A stretch of 64,000 nt of DNA from Apodospora peruviana (GCA_033439685.1 JAUEDM010000004.1:124001-188000), one strand, 5' to 3'. Shown: positions 12,008 to 23,398, counted from the first letter of the stretch. Notes: generated from the letters alone by a model not told the origin. Made by a program: numbers and translations.

Positions 12008-14263
12008 ATGGCAGAAGAGGTTGTGGGCCATTGGTCAGACCCAATCGAACTCAGCAACGTCGCCGTCCACGTTAGCCTGCTGCCGACAGGGAAAGTCCTG
12101 TACTGGGGCCGGCGTGCGGATCCAAAGGGCCCAATCAACCAAGCGTCGCTCGATGAGCACTTCACCAGGGCCTTCGTCTGGGATCCCCAAACCGGAACGA
12201 GCACGCCCACGGCCAATGAGCCGCTCGACATGAATGGAAATCCTGTAAATCTCTTCTGTGCAGGTCACTGCTTTCTTCCCGATGGCAAGCTCCTCATCGT
12301 CGGCGGTCATCTCACAGACGGCAAAGGGATCACCCATGCTTGCACCTACGATGCAGCCACCAACACCTTCACCCCCAAGGCCCCTATGAACGGCGGTCGC
12401 TGGTACCCTTCGGCCCTGCCCCTTCCTGATGGGCGCGTGATTGTCATGTCGGGTGCCTTGGAGAGCTACACCCCCAACAACATCTCGCAAATTTGGTCTT
12501 CGGACACGTCGCGTCCCAACCCCTGGACCGAAGTAGCCGACCCTCGCGCCGAGGGCGCCGGAGTTCTCTCCCTCTATCCGCGGGTGCATCTCACTCCAAA
12601 AGGCAAGATTTTCATGGCAGGGCCACAGCCAAGGTCGTGGTTTTTGGACCTCGACGTCAAGAAGCAGGTCAATGAAGTCGAAATCGCGGGTGCGTGGATA
12701 GATGCGAAGACCGAGCGTCAGGCCCGGCTCCGTGACTACTGTCCTTCGGTCAAGTACGACACGGGAAAAATCATGTACATTGGCGGTGGAGAACAGGAGA
12801 GTCAAGGACCGACCGAAATGGTTGAGTTTATCGACCTGAACGGCGAAAGCCCACAGTGGACCTCATCACCATCGACAAACATGAAGATACCGCGCAAGCA
12901 GTTCAACGCCACGGTGCTGCCCGACGGGTCGGTGATGGTGACGGGAGGCACCAAAGGTGCCGGCTTCAACAACCTGGACAGCTCTGCCACGGTGCACCAG
13001 GCCGAGCTTTGGGATCCCGTCGCCAACAAATGGACCGACATGGCCTCCGAGAACTTCAACCGCTGCTACCACGGCACCGCCCTGCTACTGCCCGACGGAC
13101 GGGTCATGTCCGCCGGAAGCGGTGAGTACGGGGGTATCACTACCGCCGACTGCCTCACCAACGCCCAGTTCTTTGAGCCGCCTTACCTACACAAATCAGG
13201 ACCCCGACCGGCCATCGTGAACACACCTTCAGACCTCGTGTATTACGGCGAGCAGTTCTCCGTCATCCTCGGCTCGGACGATCCGATCGACAAGATAAGC
13301 TGGGTTCGTCTGGGCTCCGTCACGCATTGTTGCAACATGAACCAGTCTCTCATGTTCCTCGAGGGCTTCAGCCAGGAAGGTACAAATCTCACGGTGCCGG
13401 CGCCTGCCAACGCGAACCTCGCACCCCCAGGCCATTACATGCTCTTCGTCCTAAACAAGCAACGCGTGCCGTCCGTGGGCAGAATCATGCGCATTGCATC
13501 ATCTTCATCAGCTAGTACCAGCATCAGCAGCAGCAGCAGCAGCAGCGTAGCCAAATTGTCGGGACATATGGCTACTCTTGCGCAGCAGAAGCTCATGGCG
13601 GTAGTAGCATCGAAACCACCAGCCCAGCCCCACCTGGCCGAGCAACAGGAAAGGATCATGGCCGAACGGGATCGCCCGCCCGTCGTCGTGGGCATCACAC
13701 CAGTGTGTCCCTACGGTCTCGGTCCCTGCTGGGGCGGGGCGCACGATGCGCTGTGCCGGATGAGCGACATCGACGTCGTCTGCCCGGTGGCGAACCAAGC
13801 CGACGCGGTCGCCTTGGTTTACCTGAAGCAGGAGGACTTGCTGCCAGACATTGACGCGTGGCGGAAGGAGTTTGCGCAGACGGTCAACGGCTCGTACGAG
13901 ATGCGAGGTATCGAGACGACCGTCTCTGGTGTGCTTTCGAGCAAGGCCAGGAGCGGGGACTCGGAGGAGCAGATGACGCTGACGCTGGCGGCGGGGCCGC
14001 AGTTGCGTCTCGCGCCGTTCCGGCAACACAGCCAGCTCAAATGGGATATTACGACCAGGGCCCCGAGACCGATATCCGACGCCGAGGCTGGCGCATATCA
14101 GCGGCTCGCCGAGGCATTGGCGGCGATGGATTCGGCTGCCCAAGGGGTGATGCCGGTGCGGGTGACGGGGACTCTTCATAAACTTCGTGATGGGGACTCC
14201 TCTGGCAAGTTTTGTCTCGATGTGCGAGATTTCAAGCTACCCGGGCACAAGGCTCCCACCTAG
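12008..14263 (+). CDS. Copper-radical-oxidase-like kelch protein (AA5/GlxA type)
   Basis: Intronless, 751 residues, no signal peptide. Residues 1-390 form a kelch-type beta-propeller; about 395-495 match the galactose-oxidase early-set C-terminal domain (DUF1929). The copper-radical site seems complete: Cys84 in NLFCAGH, Tyr133 in GGRWYPSA (expected Cys-Tyr crosslink partners), Tyr354-His355 in RCYHGTALLLPDGRV, and His440 in RLGSVTHCCNM. A polyserine linker (about 500-520, AGC repeats) leads to an extra region of about 190 residues (560-751) with PYGLGPCWGGAHDAL and a terminal GTLHKLRDGD motif, which I do not recognise. Fungal AA5 enzymes are normally secreted. An intronless gene without a signal peptide recalls bacterial GlxA-like relatives, so transfer is possible but untested. 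Aldehyde or alcohol oxidation producing H2O2 is the inferred activity. Confidence 0.82.
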   Translation: MAEEVVGHWSDPIELSNVAVHVSLLPTGKVLYWGRRADPKGPINQASLDEHFTRAFVWDPQTGTSTPTANEPLDMNGNPVNLFCAGHCFLPDGKLLIVGGHLTDGKGITHACTYDAATNTFTPKAPMNGGRWYPSALPLPDGRVIVMSGALESYTPNNISQIWSSDTSRPNPWTEVADPRAEGAGVLSLYPRVHLTPKGKIFMAGPQPRSWFLDLDVKKQVNEVEIAGAWIDAKTERQARLRDYCPSVKYDTGKIMYIGGGEQESQGPTEMVEFIDLNGESPQWTSSPSTNMKIPRKQFNATVLPDGSVMVTGGTKGAGFNNLDSSATVHQAELWDPVANKWTDMASENFNRCYHGTALLLPDGRVMSAGSGEYGGITTADCLTNAQFFEPPYLHKSGPRPAIVNTPSDLVYYGEQFSVILGSDDPIDKISWVRLGSVTHCCNMNQSLMFLEGFSQEGTNLTVPAPANANLAPPGHYMLFVLNKQRVPSVGRIMRIASSSSASTSISSSSSSSVAKLSGHMATLAQQKLMAVVASKPPAQPHLAEQQERIMAERDRPPVVVGITPVCPYGLGPCWGGAHDALCRMSDIDVVCPVANQADAVALVYLKQEDLLPDIDAWRKEFAQTVNGSYEMRGIETTVSGVLSSKARSGDSEEQMTLTLAAGPQLRLAPFRQHSQLKWDITTRAPRPISDAEAGAYQRLAEALAAMDSAAQGVMPVRVTGTLHKLRDGDSSGKFCLDVRDFKLPGHKAPT

Positions 14264-14914
14264 ATACTTACCAAGGTTAATTACGTATTTACTCACTGCC
14301 TTAACTACTCGCTTTTGTTTTATTCAATATTGCTTGAAAGGCTAGGTTCACGAACAGTGACTGCAGGCTGGACGGACTTCCGCCTGGGAATGGCATGTAA
14401 GAGTCTGAACCGACTGGCACTGAACGTCGTACTCGCTTTCTTTCGCCACTTCCTAATGGCAATATATCACTGCATGGCTGTCTCACAGTGCTGTTTTCTA
14501 TGCTTAACTATTCGTTTCGGCCGCGGAATCCATTGCCGTCGTCACATAGCGTAAAGACGAACTGGACAATGAAGACCACCCTCGCTTACGATGGTCGAGA
14601 GTTATGCAGTTTCCGATTGCCGGATTACTTTCACGACGGTCGCTACCAACATAAAGGTTAAACTATTTCCAGTTTCCCGTTCTGGACCAACAGGTGAAGG
14701 AGGGATACCGGTATTCGCCTTGCTTGTTCAGACTGGCAAGTGCTTGGCTACCTGATAGGTAGGTATTGGTAAGTTGTAGTTCTTCACCGCTGCTCCATCT
14801 TCACGATGGTCGTTCTCCACTACATCATGATTCTGACGATATAGAATAAATGGCGGGATACAGGCCAGTGTCGAGCTCTCTATTTCTCTCGCTAATATGT
14901 TAACGGTAATTCTC

Positions 14915-15461
14915 CTATTTAGCTTTCTGGTATGCGTCCCAGTTTTCTGCCATCTTGTGTAGGGTGTACCCGAACTTCTGCGCCTTACGGTCCACAATCT
15001 CGTTTGCTCTTGCCAGAGTTTCGGGTGTAGCCTCTGGGTCGCAGTCTGTAATTGTGATTTCTGGATCAATGATGGGCTGCGAAAGTTGCGTTGGCTGTGC
15101 ATGATTGCCTATCTTTTCAATATTGGAAGTGCGGATTCGGGCGCTTAATTCGGAGCGATTACTCCCCGGCCGGGAACAGGGCGGGCAATCGCCCCGTCAT
15201 CCTCGTTGCTGAAGTTGGTGGTAGATGGCGTAGCGAACTCTTGTCTCGTTTGCTGGTGTTGCTTGCTAGCCTCAGACCTCCGACGGAATCGGTCGGGCCA
15301 GCTTCTCTCCTGGCCCTGCACCGGATTCCGTGTGTGATGTGGAATGACGTAGGATATCTGCAAGTGTGCTTCGCAGTGGCAGTAACCTGTAGCGGCCTGG
15401 GTGCTTTCAGTAATAGAAGCATGTCGTCTTATCTGTCGTGCTTTGCCGTGAGTTGTGACCC
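14915..15461 (-). CDS. Uncertain gene, two exons seen, start not found
   Basis: On the minus strand an open segment (about 15461-15163) joins to 15094-14915 across a 68-nt GTAATC...CACAG intron in consistent phase. The combined product (about 160 residues) contains ITESTQAATGYCHCEAHL, a basic Arg/Lys/Gln-rich middle, and an acidic-to-helical C-terminus ending KMAENWDAYQKAK before a TAG. The C-terminal part reads like real protein, with balanced amphipathic composition and no low complexity. I could not place an ATG; an upstream exon with a GTGAGT donor near 15550 does not give a convincing phase. It could be a fragment or a decaying gene. No family recognised. Confidence 0.35.
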
Positions 15462-16074
15462 TCTACTACTGTAGCACTGCCCGAAAGATTGCCGGGTCAT
15501 TGGCAAGACTTGTTCAAAGTTAATCCCGTCTCTATCATATCCAACTCACCACTCATGGATGCATGCCAAGTGCTGCTGTAGCATCGGATATGATGAGTGC
15601 AGTGTTCAATATCGGACGAGAAGGACGACCTCGCATCCAGTCTTTCAAACCCGTTTTGACGCCTACTGGTTTGAATAGACAGTGGCCTCTACAAGCGAAA
15701 GAGTCCGCCGCCGTCAATCTCTTGAACGGGCGTATGCATCATGTATAAACAGCGTATTCAAAAGCTAACATTATACATATATAAAGAAATCCAGAACTTT
15801 CATCATTCATATCGTCATGCTTGAGTACAAAGGAAGACAGTCCAACCTCCTCGTCATCCAAATGTTGGGCCACCTGATGGCCCAGGCGCACGTTGGGCTA
15901 GTCTGTCCCACGTACGGGTCCAGACCACCACTATTTACGTGGTGCTGGCCATGCTCTTGGGATCTCTTTCCCTTTCCAGAGTAATATAAATATTTCACCA
16001 TGCCCGTCTCACGTGTGCGCATAGCCCACACCAACACTGCCACATTGATACTAGCCGTTTACACCAAGTTGGCA
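15462..16074. other. Gene-free stretch
   Basis: No supported coding sequence. It probably holds the 3' end of the gene to the right and the missing 5' part of the uncertain gene to the left. Confidence 0.35.
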
Positions 16075-17255
16075 TTACTCACTCCACATCAAAACCCTCC
16101 ACCGCCAGCCCTGTAGCATCTTGAGATCGACCTCATCAATCTCCTCCTCGCCCCTCTCGACCTTGGAACTCAGCCTCTTGAGCCGCTTGGACACCGTCCT
16201 CGCCACCCGCAACGACACCTCGTTCTGGAAAACATACAGCACGGCAAACACAAAAAAAGCGACCGTCGCGATGCCCGGTCTCCGGGTAGCGTCCAAGATC
16301 CTGGAAATCAGCGATTTGCTCTTGCGGAACGCGTACTCGGTGTCATTTGACGCTGGACTCTCCTCCGGATGCCTGCTTGATCGGGGAAAGAGTTTCTTGA
16401 CCAGGGGGATGAAAGATGCACTAGAACATTATTAGTTACATGATCACACAGTGCCTTTTTTTCGTGAACCTACATAGCACCGCCGATGAGAAAGCGCCTC
16501 CAGCGGTGGGATTCGGCGTCCTTGACGAAATCGGCCACCTCCTGTCTCAAGGTCTGCAAATCACCCAGCACCGTCGACGCCTGGATGCGCAGACGCTCAT
16601 CGATACCGGTTTCCCCTTTGGATGACTGAGCTGTCCGGCGCGCCCGCTGAAGGCTCATGTACTCGCGCAAGGCAAACTCGGTGGTGGTTCTCGTGTCTTT
16701 GATGCCGCCTTTTGCGGTGGTGGTTGTCGCCAACGGTAACGAGGTCTGGGACGTGGACATCATGCCGTGTGCGGCCGGTCCGGGCATCTGTTCCGTCGAG
16801 CCCACATGCGGAAGCTGTTGTTGTGCGTTTGGCGGTGGAGGGAACGACGGCGCCGTTGTGTTGACTGGCGGCCCCCCTCCTCCTGGCTGAAAAGAGCTGG
16901 TGACGGGTGGCAGACCGCCGTACGACAAGCCCGAGGGAGGAAGCGGTGGGCGGTTGTATGCTGCGGCTTCATACTCGTTGGCGCTCGTCGGCGCAGGCCA
17001 TTTTGACGGATCCGGTCCAATAGACGGCTGAGAGGGCGGAAGGGCAGGTCGGTATGGTGTCACTTCCATGTTGGGATTCTGCGACGGCGGTTTGTATGCT
17101 GCTGCTGGGTCCGGACCGCCTGAAGGGAGAGGCTTATATGAGGAACCGTTGTTGCCGGACTGCAGCGGAGGCTCGTCGTACGATGGAGTTGGCAAGGACA
17201 TTGGCGGCGGGCCGTATGAGGGCATCGGTGCGGGTTGTTGAGACTGAGTGGCCAT
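16075..17255 (-). CDS. Pro-rich protein with C-terminal membrane segment
   Basis: Two exons (17255-16474, 16420-16075) join as AT|T to give 375 residues. Residues 1-190 are Pro/Ser/Gly-rich with repeated PPLPPSG- and YKPP-like words and probably disordered. About 195-265 is helical (TEFALREYMSLQRARR, DLQTLRQEVADFVKDAE). One membrane helix, GIATVAFFVFAVLYVFQNEV, lies near residue 310, followed by a basic amphipathic stretch (ARTVSKRLKRLSSKV) and the end motif LQGWRWRVLMW. I think the C-terminal block is conserved among filamentous ascomycetes, but I cannot name the family. Start: the longer reading begins with GTG, so the first ATG (MATQSQQ) is used. A tail-anchored-like organelle protein is an inference. 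Confidence 0.7.
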
Positions 17256-17713
17256 GAGTGCTAATGTTCCTTCTCCTTCACTCACACTCCTGGAAAGCTT
17301 GATACGATGAAAGTGAAGGATATGCTAGAGGGTAATTCAGATGCTGGCGTTGTCGTCAATCCAGTCTCAGTTGTATTTTAGCAGGTGTCTGGTTGAAAAA
17401 CCATGTTCTCTGCAAGTCAACATTGAAGTGTCGACCATGAGGGCAGTTCGGGCTCAAAAAAGATTACATGTCGTGTCAATTTTGGCGGGGCCTGGGAGGT
17501 TGGGGATCGATGTGGCAGCATTTGCGGGGCAACCTTGAAGCTTCCCCCACGTGGTCCCATAGCAGTTGGGACAAGCGTGACAGGTTGAAGTCAAAGCTCC
17601 AAACAGCTTCAAAAGCTCTTGTGGGCCTCAGCTCGGTGTTGGCACCCGGGACTCCCAACTTCGTCCCGACAACCAGCTTTCACTCCATTAATCCGTACCG
17701 AGAAAGGTGATTA

Positions 17714-17895
17714 CACCATTCCACGGTAAGTAATCAACCTCTGGTACCTGCAAGAACCCCCTGTATTGACTTTCGATAATCAATTCATTAGGGTTTGAAA
17801 CTGCCTTTTACCAGATAGTTTGAGGGCTTTGTTGTATATTTCCCCGGCCCATGTTGGGTCACTACCAGGGCTCCTCTATTGACCGTGGAATGATG
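17714..17895. mobile_element. MITE-like inverted-repeat element, copy A
   Basis: The left end reads ACCATTCCACGG after a TA dinucleotide. The right end, read on the other strand, begins ATCATTCCACGG after TA. The element is about 182 bp, has no coding capacity and is flanked by TA, as expected of Tc1/mariner-type target duplications. Its ends match those of copy B at 23076-23271 with a few mismatches, so it is the more diverged copy. The rest of the intergenic stretch 17256-18642 shows no gene. Confidence 0.6.
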
Positions 17896-18489
17896 TACAA
17901 ATTTCCTTTCAAAAACGATCAATAAATTTAGACGCCGGCAAGGCATATTTTCTTAGAGTGGTTTGTGATGTCTTTTGCACACTTGAGCAGTTTCCCAGAC
18001 TCTCTGCTTGGCGTCCACTATGCCCGATTCGTCATTGGAGGACCCAGACTGACCAACCAGCTGTCACCAAATTTTGAGTCACTGCTGCCTGGAGTCCAGT
18101 CACTTCATGACCGACTTTTCTGTAGAAGCAGCCATCCATGCGATGATCGACGAAAGAGGGGCATCCTCACAGTAATTGGTTGAGGCCGCCGTGAAATTGC
18201 GTGGCGTGCATCGCCTGTCGACAGTCAAACGGTTGTGGAGGCGCAGAACTGACTTCACTTTCCCCTCGAATTTGAAGTCGTCTGCAATCAACATCACCTT
18301 TCCAACAAGCCGTTCTGGGAAGCAGTTGTTGACACGCTCAAGTGAAGCTAAGACCGCCCCCGAGTCAGAGCACCAATTCCGTTCCAATTGGTCCTTGTGA
18401 CTGCAGGCAGCGACCTCCAAAGACAGGCATCCAAGGTATCACAACTTGAACCGCGCGTCGGACTCTTCCAATCTTGTCGTCTTCAGCTC

Positions 18490-18507
18490 CAGGTATAAGT
18501 ATACCTG
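18490..18507. promoter_or_regulatory. Palindrome containing a TATA-like core
   Basis: CAGGTATA-AG-TATACCTG is a perfect 8+8 palindrome with a 2-nt spacer, ending 135 bp before the ATG of the MuiA-like gene. The distance suits a core-promoter element or a dimeric-factor site. Confidence 0.35.
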
Positions 18508-18642
18508 CCTGCCTGTCCCTCTCTTTCCAGCCTGTTTGATTTACCATCCATCACTCTCCATTCTCTTGCGGGAATAGACTCAAGGTTCTCTATTCCTCTC
18601 ATTTCCCCCAGTGCATCAGTATACCACTGCCAGACCGTCGCA

Positions 18643-21276
18643 ATGGAGACCACTCACAAGCAGGAATATCGCATTCGCGACCTGCCGACGCGCTCCGTTA
18701 CCCTCTTCCCTACCCGGGCCCAGGTTGTTCGTGAGATCAAGAATGTGGCCTTGAAGGTAAGTCCCTAACACCCCTCCTGTGTAGCTGCGTCGTCCTAACC
18801 ATGTCTCCAGTCAGGCGCCAACGAAATCACCCTCCTGGGACTGACCCCGACCGCCGACGAGCAGTCGATCAAAGTCGAAGGCACCGGGTCCGCCATTATC
18901 ACCGACATCACCGTCGAACTCCTGCCCAACCGGGACATCTTCCAGGACATCTACCCAGACTCCGACAACGACTCCGAGACAGACAAGTCGGAAGACGAGG
19001 ATGACCATGACAACAAGGAAGACGTCAACCAAGCCGTTGAGGCGGTTCGCGAGAAGCTCATAGAGTTGGCCGACAAGCAAAAGCGTGCCAAGGAGATCAT
19101 TGCGAGCGCTGAAACCCGTCTCAAGATCCTTGACGCGCACGGTGCCTCCCTCGACAAGAAGGAACACAAGGACGTGGACATCTCGGCCAGCATCGAGACA
19201 TATCGGGAGGAGCGCGACAAGGTCTTCCAGTACCATTTGGAAGGCACCGTCCAAGACCGGCTTTTGACCAAGGAGATCAGCAGGAAACAGAAGGAGCTCG
19301 GCCGCCTCCTGAGGCAGGAAGCCAAGGAAGCAGCCAAAGCCGAGAGAGCAAAGGCCCGGGTTAGAAAGGCCAAGGACCAGCTGAAGGCCAAAGAGGCCCG
19401 ACGTGAGGCAGAGCGCCAGAAAGAAAAGACACGCATCCGCAAGGAGCGCGAGAACTTTTGGCCGCGGTTCTGCTACAGCGTCCGAATCACCTTGGAGGCT
19501 GCCAACTTCACACCGTCGTCCTCTCGCCGGAGCTCCATCGCCAGTGCCGGCGATATCATCAAGGCTGTGCCCGAAAAAGTGGGAACCGACGATGCATCTG
19601 GAGCCGCGTCCACTTGTGATCTCTCACTCTCATACGTGACGTCCTCTGCCTTCTGGTCGCCAAGCTACGACTTGGCCTTGTCGACCACCGCCAACACGGC
19701 GATGCTGTGCTTCGATGCCCAGCTGACCAACATGACGTCGGAGACGTGGTCAAACTGCAAGGTCATCCTCAGCACGTCGCAGACCACCTTCTCCGGTCTC
19801 CAGGACGACATTCCCACCCTGGTCCCATGGCGCGTGAAGCTTGCTGGGAGAGGCGGCGGCGCGCTTTCCACTGACCTCGTGGATAGCCGGGAGGAGCGGG
19901 CCGAGAAGGGTGCCTGGAGAGCTGCGCAGAACTCGTATCAAGCGCAGAAGCCGCGGGCCCAACTCTTTGGAGTCGGCGACCATTATGTCATGCCTGCGGC
20001 GAATGGTCTGTTTGGGTCCCAGAAGGGAGGGCAGCAACTTCCGCAGGTCCCGTACCAACACCAGTCTCAACAGCAGGCCAACATGTTTGCTAATAGTATG
20101 CCACCTCCACCGGCCCCTCAAGCTCCAGGTACTAAACCATCCATCTTCTCCTCAAACACGGACAGTAATGCTCATCCTTTCGTAGGTGCCGTAGTTGGTG
20201 CATCACTCTTCGGCAACGCCGTGGCCAGTGGTAACGTAGGCGGCGGCGGTCTATTTGGTGCATCGAGCACACAATCCAAAGGTATGTCATCTCGGCCCTT
20301 TTTCTCATCATCACATGCTAACATCATCAAATCAGGCGCATCAAGATTTTTAGCCACCTCAGAGTCCGGCAGCGCCCCGCTTGCCAGCGCCTTTGCCAAA
20401 AAGTCATCCAAAATGCGTTCCCGCAGCCGTCGATCCGGCAGTTCTTCAGTTGACTACAGCGAGGAGGAGGAAGAAGAAGCCGCCGACGAAGGAGGAGGAC
20501 TGGACGACAACGACGGGGCCACGATCCTCGAGCCCACGCCGTCGCTCTCCTTCCAGGAATCGGCGTTCGAGGAAACCGGCCTAACGGCAACCTACGACCT
20601 GCCTTCCCTAAAAACGCTCAAGCCCTCGTCCACAGCATCCAAGCAGCGCGTGGCCCGCATCTCTTTTACCAACGTCGTTTTTTCTCATACCGTCATCGCC
20701 AAGTACAAGCCCGTCGCCTACCTCAAGGCCAAGCTGCGGAATACTTCGAAATTGACCCTCCTAAAAGGCCAGACGGGGCTAACGCTCGACGGCACCTTCA
20801 TGGGCCGGTCCTCGCTGCCCCGCTGCAGCGCCGGCGACACGTTTTCTCTCAGTCTGGGCGTCGACCCGGCCATCAAGGTCGCCTACCCGAAGCCGGACGT
20901 GAAGCGTAGCACCACGGGCGTATTTACGAAAGGCGACAACTCGGTCTACACGCGCACCGTCATGCTGGTCAACTCGCGCGCGACGGCCGGCAAGCCGGTT
21001 AACATCACCGTGCTGGACCAGGTGCCCGTGTCGGAGGACGAGAAGCTGCGGATCGATATCGCTTACCCGCGCGGTCTGAGTGTTGGTGCCAGCAGCGGGG
21101 TGGCGGCGGGCGTGGCCGGCAAGGAGACCGACAAAGACTGGGGCCGCGCGACGGCTACGCTCAAAAAGGGCGGCGAGGTCGCGTGGGATGTGCAGCTTGC
21201 GGCTGGGAAGAGCGTCAAGCTGATGCTGCAGTATGATGTTATGTGTCCCAGCGGGGAGAGGGTGGCGCAGGTTTGA
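18643..21276 (+). CDS. MuiA/DUF4139-family protein
   Basis: Exon 1 (18643-18756; 38 residues) joins exon 2 at 18811 in phase 0 (GTAAGT donor, TCTCCAG acceptor). The product has 859 residues if the rest is one exon. A GTATGT...GCTAAC...CAG intron at 20282-20335 (54 nt) is very likely, and a weaker one at 20129-20185 (57 nt) is possible. Both are multiples of three, giving 822 residues if both are removed. The N-terminal 110 residues match the DUF4140 type (SVTLFPTRAQVVREI); an acidic patch and a coiled coil rich in Lys/Glu/Arg (about 125-230) follow; the C-terminal region is DUF4139 with a Gly/Ser/Pro-rich insert (about 340-470). Related proteins are called mucoidy inhibitor A in bacteria. The fungal role is unknown, and no signal peptide suggests a cytosolic location. 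Confidence 0.83.
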
Positions 21277-23075
21277 TGGGAACAGCCCACAGCAGCGATT
21301 CCGCCAATGAGCACCGAAAGGAGGTTGCGGCGGCGCTGGGAGCGTTGCTTTCCCGGCGGGTTTGAATGGTCATCAGCCCCTCCCACAGACACAAGGCGTA
21401 GTCAAAAGGGCAACGTGAATATATCTCTGTGATTTAATCTTGGGATTTTGGGAATTGGAAACTATGATATCAGCCAGTGGGGGTTTGGAGTAGTATTGTG
21501 CGTCTACGAGGTATGGAGTAAGTAAACGTATGGTAATGGTCAATGGTATCTTATGTTCTGATGAGGATCTCGATTTGATGGTAGTTCTATGATCTGCGAT
21601 GTTTCAGTGTTTTTGAATTCAACGTCATGACGTTGTGCCGGTTAAGATTTTACTAGTCATCATACACCATGGTTCTCAAGTTGGTAGTAGCGATAGTTCC
21701 ATACGAAGGGCGTCGGTGGTCTTGAATCTCCTGATTTCAGATGTTAGACATTTCAAAGAGACCTGATCAAAACCAGTTCTCTGTGTTATAAATATGAGAT
21801 TACTTTGCAATGACGGGTTCCTTTTTTCTTCTGAACATTTGACACTGCTTGAGATACCGCAAGTGAAATTTGACATCATGAGAGAGCCCATAAGTAATTA
21901 ACTAGCTAGTAAGTGTCTTCCTCGCAGGATGGATGCGTTGAATGCTTGGCTTAGTCGCGTAGCCTTGTTTATGTATTTAATCCTTTGGAATACCTAGGTA
22001 TCCAGCCCACCCGACTTCAGACTGGCCACCTCAATTTTCGGCTTTTCTTGCATCGAGATTAGCCTCAAGTGTAATACAATGATCATTGCTTGAAAGGACG
22101 GTGTTGGGACGACACGTTATATCCATTGGTCGCGTGCAGTGTGTTTTACCCAAAACCGTATCAACATATGATAGTGAAACCTACAGCTATCAACACCACC
22201 CATACCATATTCATTCCAAATAATAGCTAATTTCATCCGGAAGGAAGCGTGTGTTGACTCAATAATGGCTGTGACAAGAACGATCTACTGTTTGTCAGTG
22301 ATTTATAACTTCGAGGACTTCAGTCCCAACCTCGTGGTGATGATAGCTCCTCACTTACAAACTGTACATCCAGATCGCCGATTATCCCCAGCGTCCAAAA
22401 TCGCACAGACCCGGTACAGCTTTGGGGAGTTCCAGAACAAGGGGAGCACGTATCATGCATTAAACCCCCACATACGGCAGCCTCACCAGCAGATACACTT
22501 TCCACTAATCTGTTTTCGGGTGAGAAGTCCAATAAATGCATGGCTGCAGCGCCGATAGAACAATTCGGAGTTTTCCACTGCATGTTCAAGATTGGACGGG
22601 TCAGAGAATGGCTGGCTGGCTGCATGGAGACAGAAAAGGGGCTTTTTCTGGGGGGTTGCTGTTTGGTTTCTTAATGCTGGATATATGGAGAGTATCAACC
22701 ATCAGTTCAAGTTGTCTTCACTTGTTGGGAACCGTAGCGTGCGTAGTTATCTTGATGAAAAAGCAAGCAAAGGGAAAGGAATGCAAAAACTGGCTATAAG
22801 ACTGTCTTGACAAGTGAGTAAAAGCAAGCATCTACACCCGTGAATGGTTCGTTGGAACCAGAAAGGAAGCTGCGCTCACATGAGTGACGAGGTATGCTAT
22901 GCACACACGCATGCAGCCTGCACCACACATGCTTCGACCACAGCGGTTCAGAGAGACCATCACAGCTTCTAATCTTATCTATTAAAGTATGGAGTACTTT
23001 TTGACTCCGGCACAGAAGCTGGGTTTCCTTCCATCGGTGGTCACTTATCACTTCGTTCATTCCTCCATTGGAATA
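21277..23075. other. Gene-free stretch
   Basis: About 1.8 kb with no supported exon. A TACCTAGGTA word lies near 21992. Otherwise composition is mixed and unremarkable. Confidence 0.45.
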
Positions 23076-23271
23076 TACCATTCTACGGTAAATAATCAAC
23101 CGCAGTACTTGCATGGGGCCTAGTAGAGACAAACATGGGCCCTGGTAATATACATTTATACCATACTAAATAGCTTGCAATCAGTGTTTTAAAACCCGGA
23201 ACAAGATCATGAGTATGTACATACTGGGGTCTTTCAGGTCAGGCCGGTTGATTATTTACCGTAGAATGGTG
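23076..23271. mobile_element. MITE-like inverted-repeat element, copy B
   Basis: A 196-bp element with near-perfect terminal inverted repeats of about 26 nt (outer part ACCATTCTACGGTAAATAAT on both strands), flanked by TA on each side. It has no coding capacity. The ends are the same family as copy A, but the inverted repeats are longer and better preserved, suggesting more recent insertion. TA target sites and short non-coding length suggest mobilisation by a Tc1/mariner-type transposase elsewhere. Confidence 0.7.
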
Positions 23272-23325
23272 TAGAATGTTCTCAACTGCATTTAGTAATC
23301 CATATCTGACAAGCACAGGGGAGAA

Positions 23326-23328
<3 letters not shown>

Positions 23329-23398
<70 letters not shown>
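23329..23398. repeat. GAAA tetranucleotide microsatellite
   Basis: About 17 perfect tandem copies of GAAA/AAAG, 58 bp to the right of MITE copy B. The rest of the gene-free stretch to 24255 shows no supported exon. Confidence 0.9.

Noticed and set aside
23329..23398. Tandem repeats as a possible CRISPR array
   Set aside because: These are simple microsatellites without spacers, and the genome is eukaryotic.
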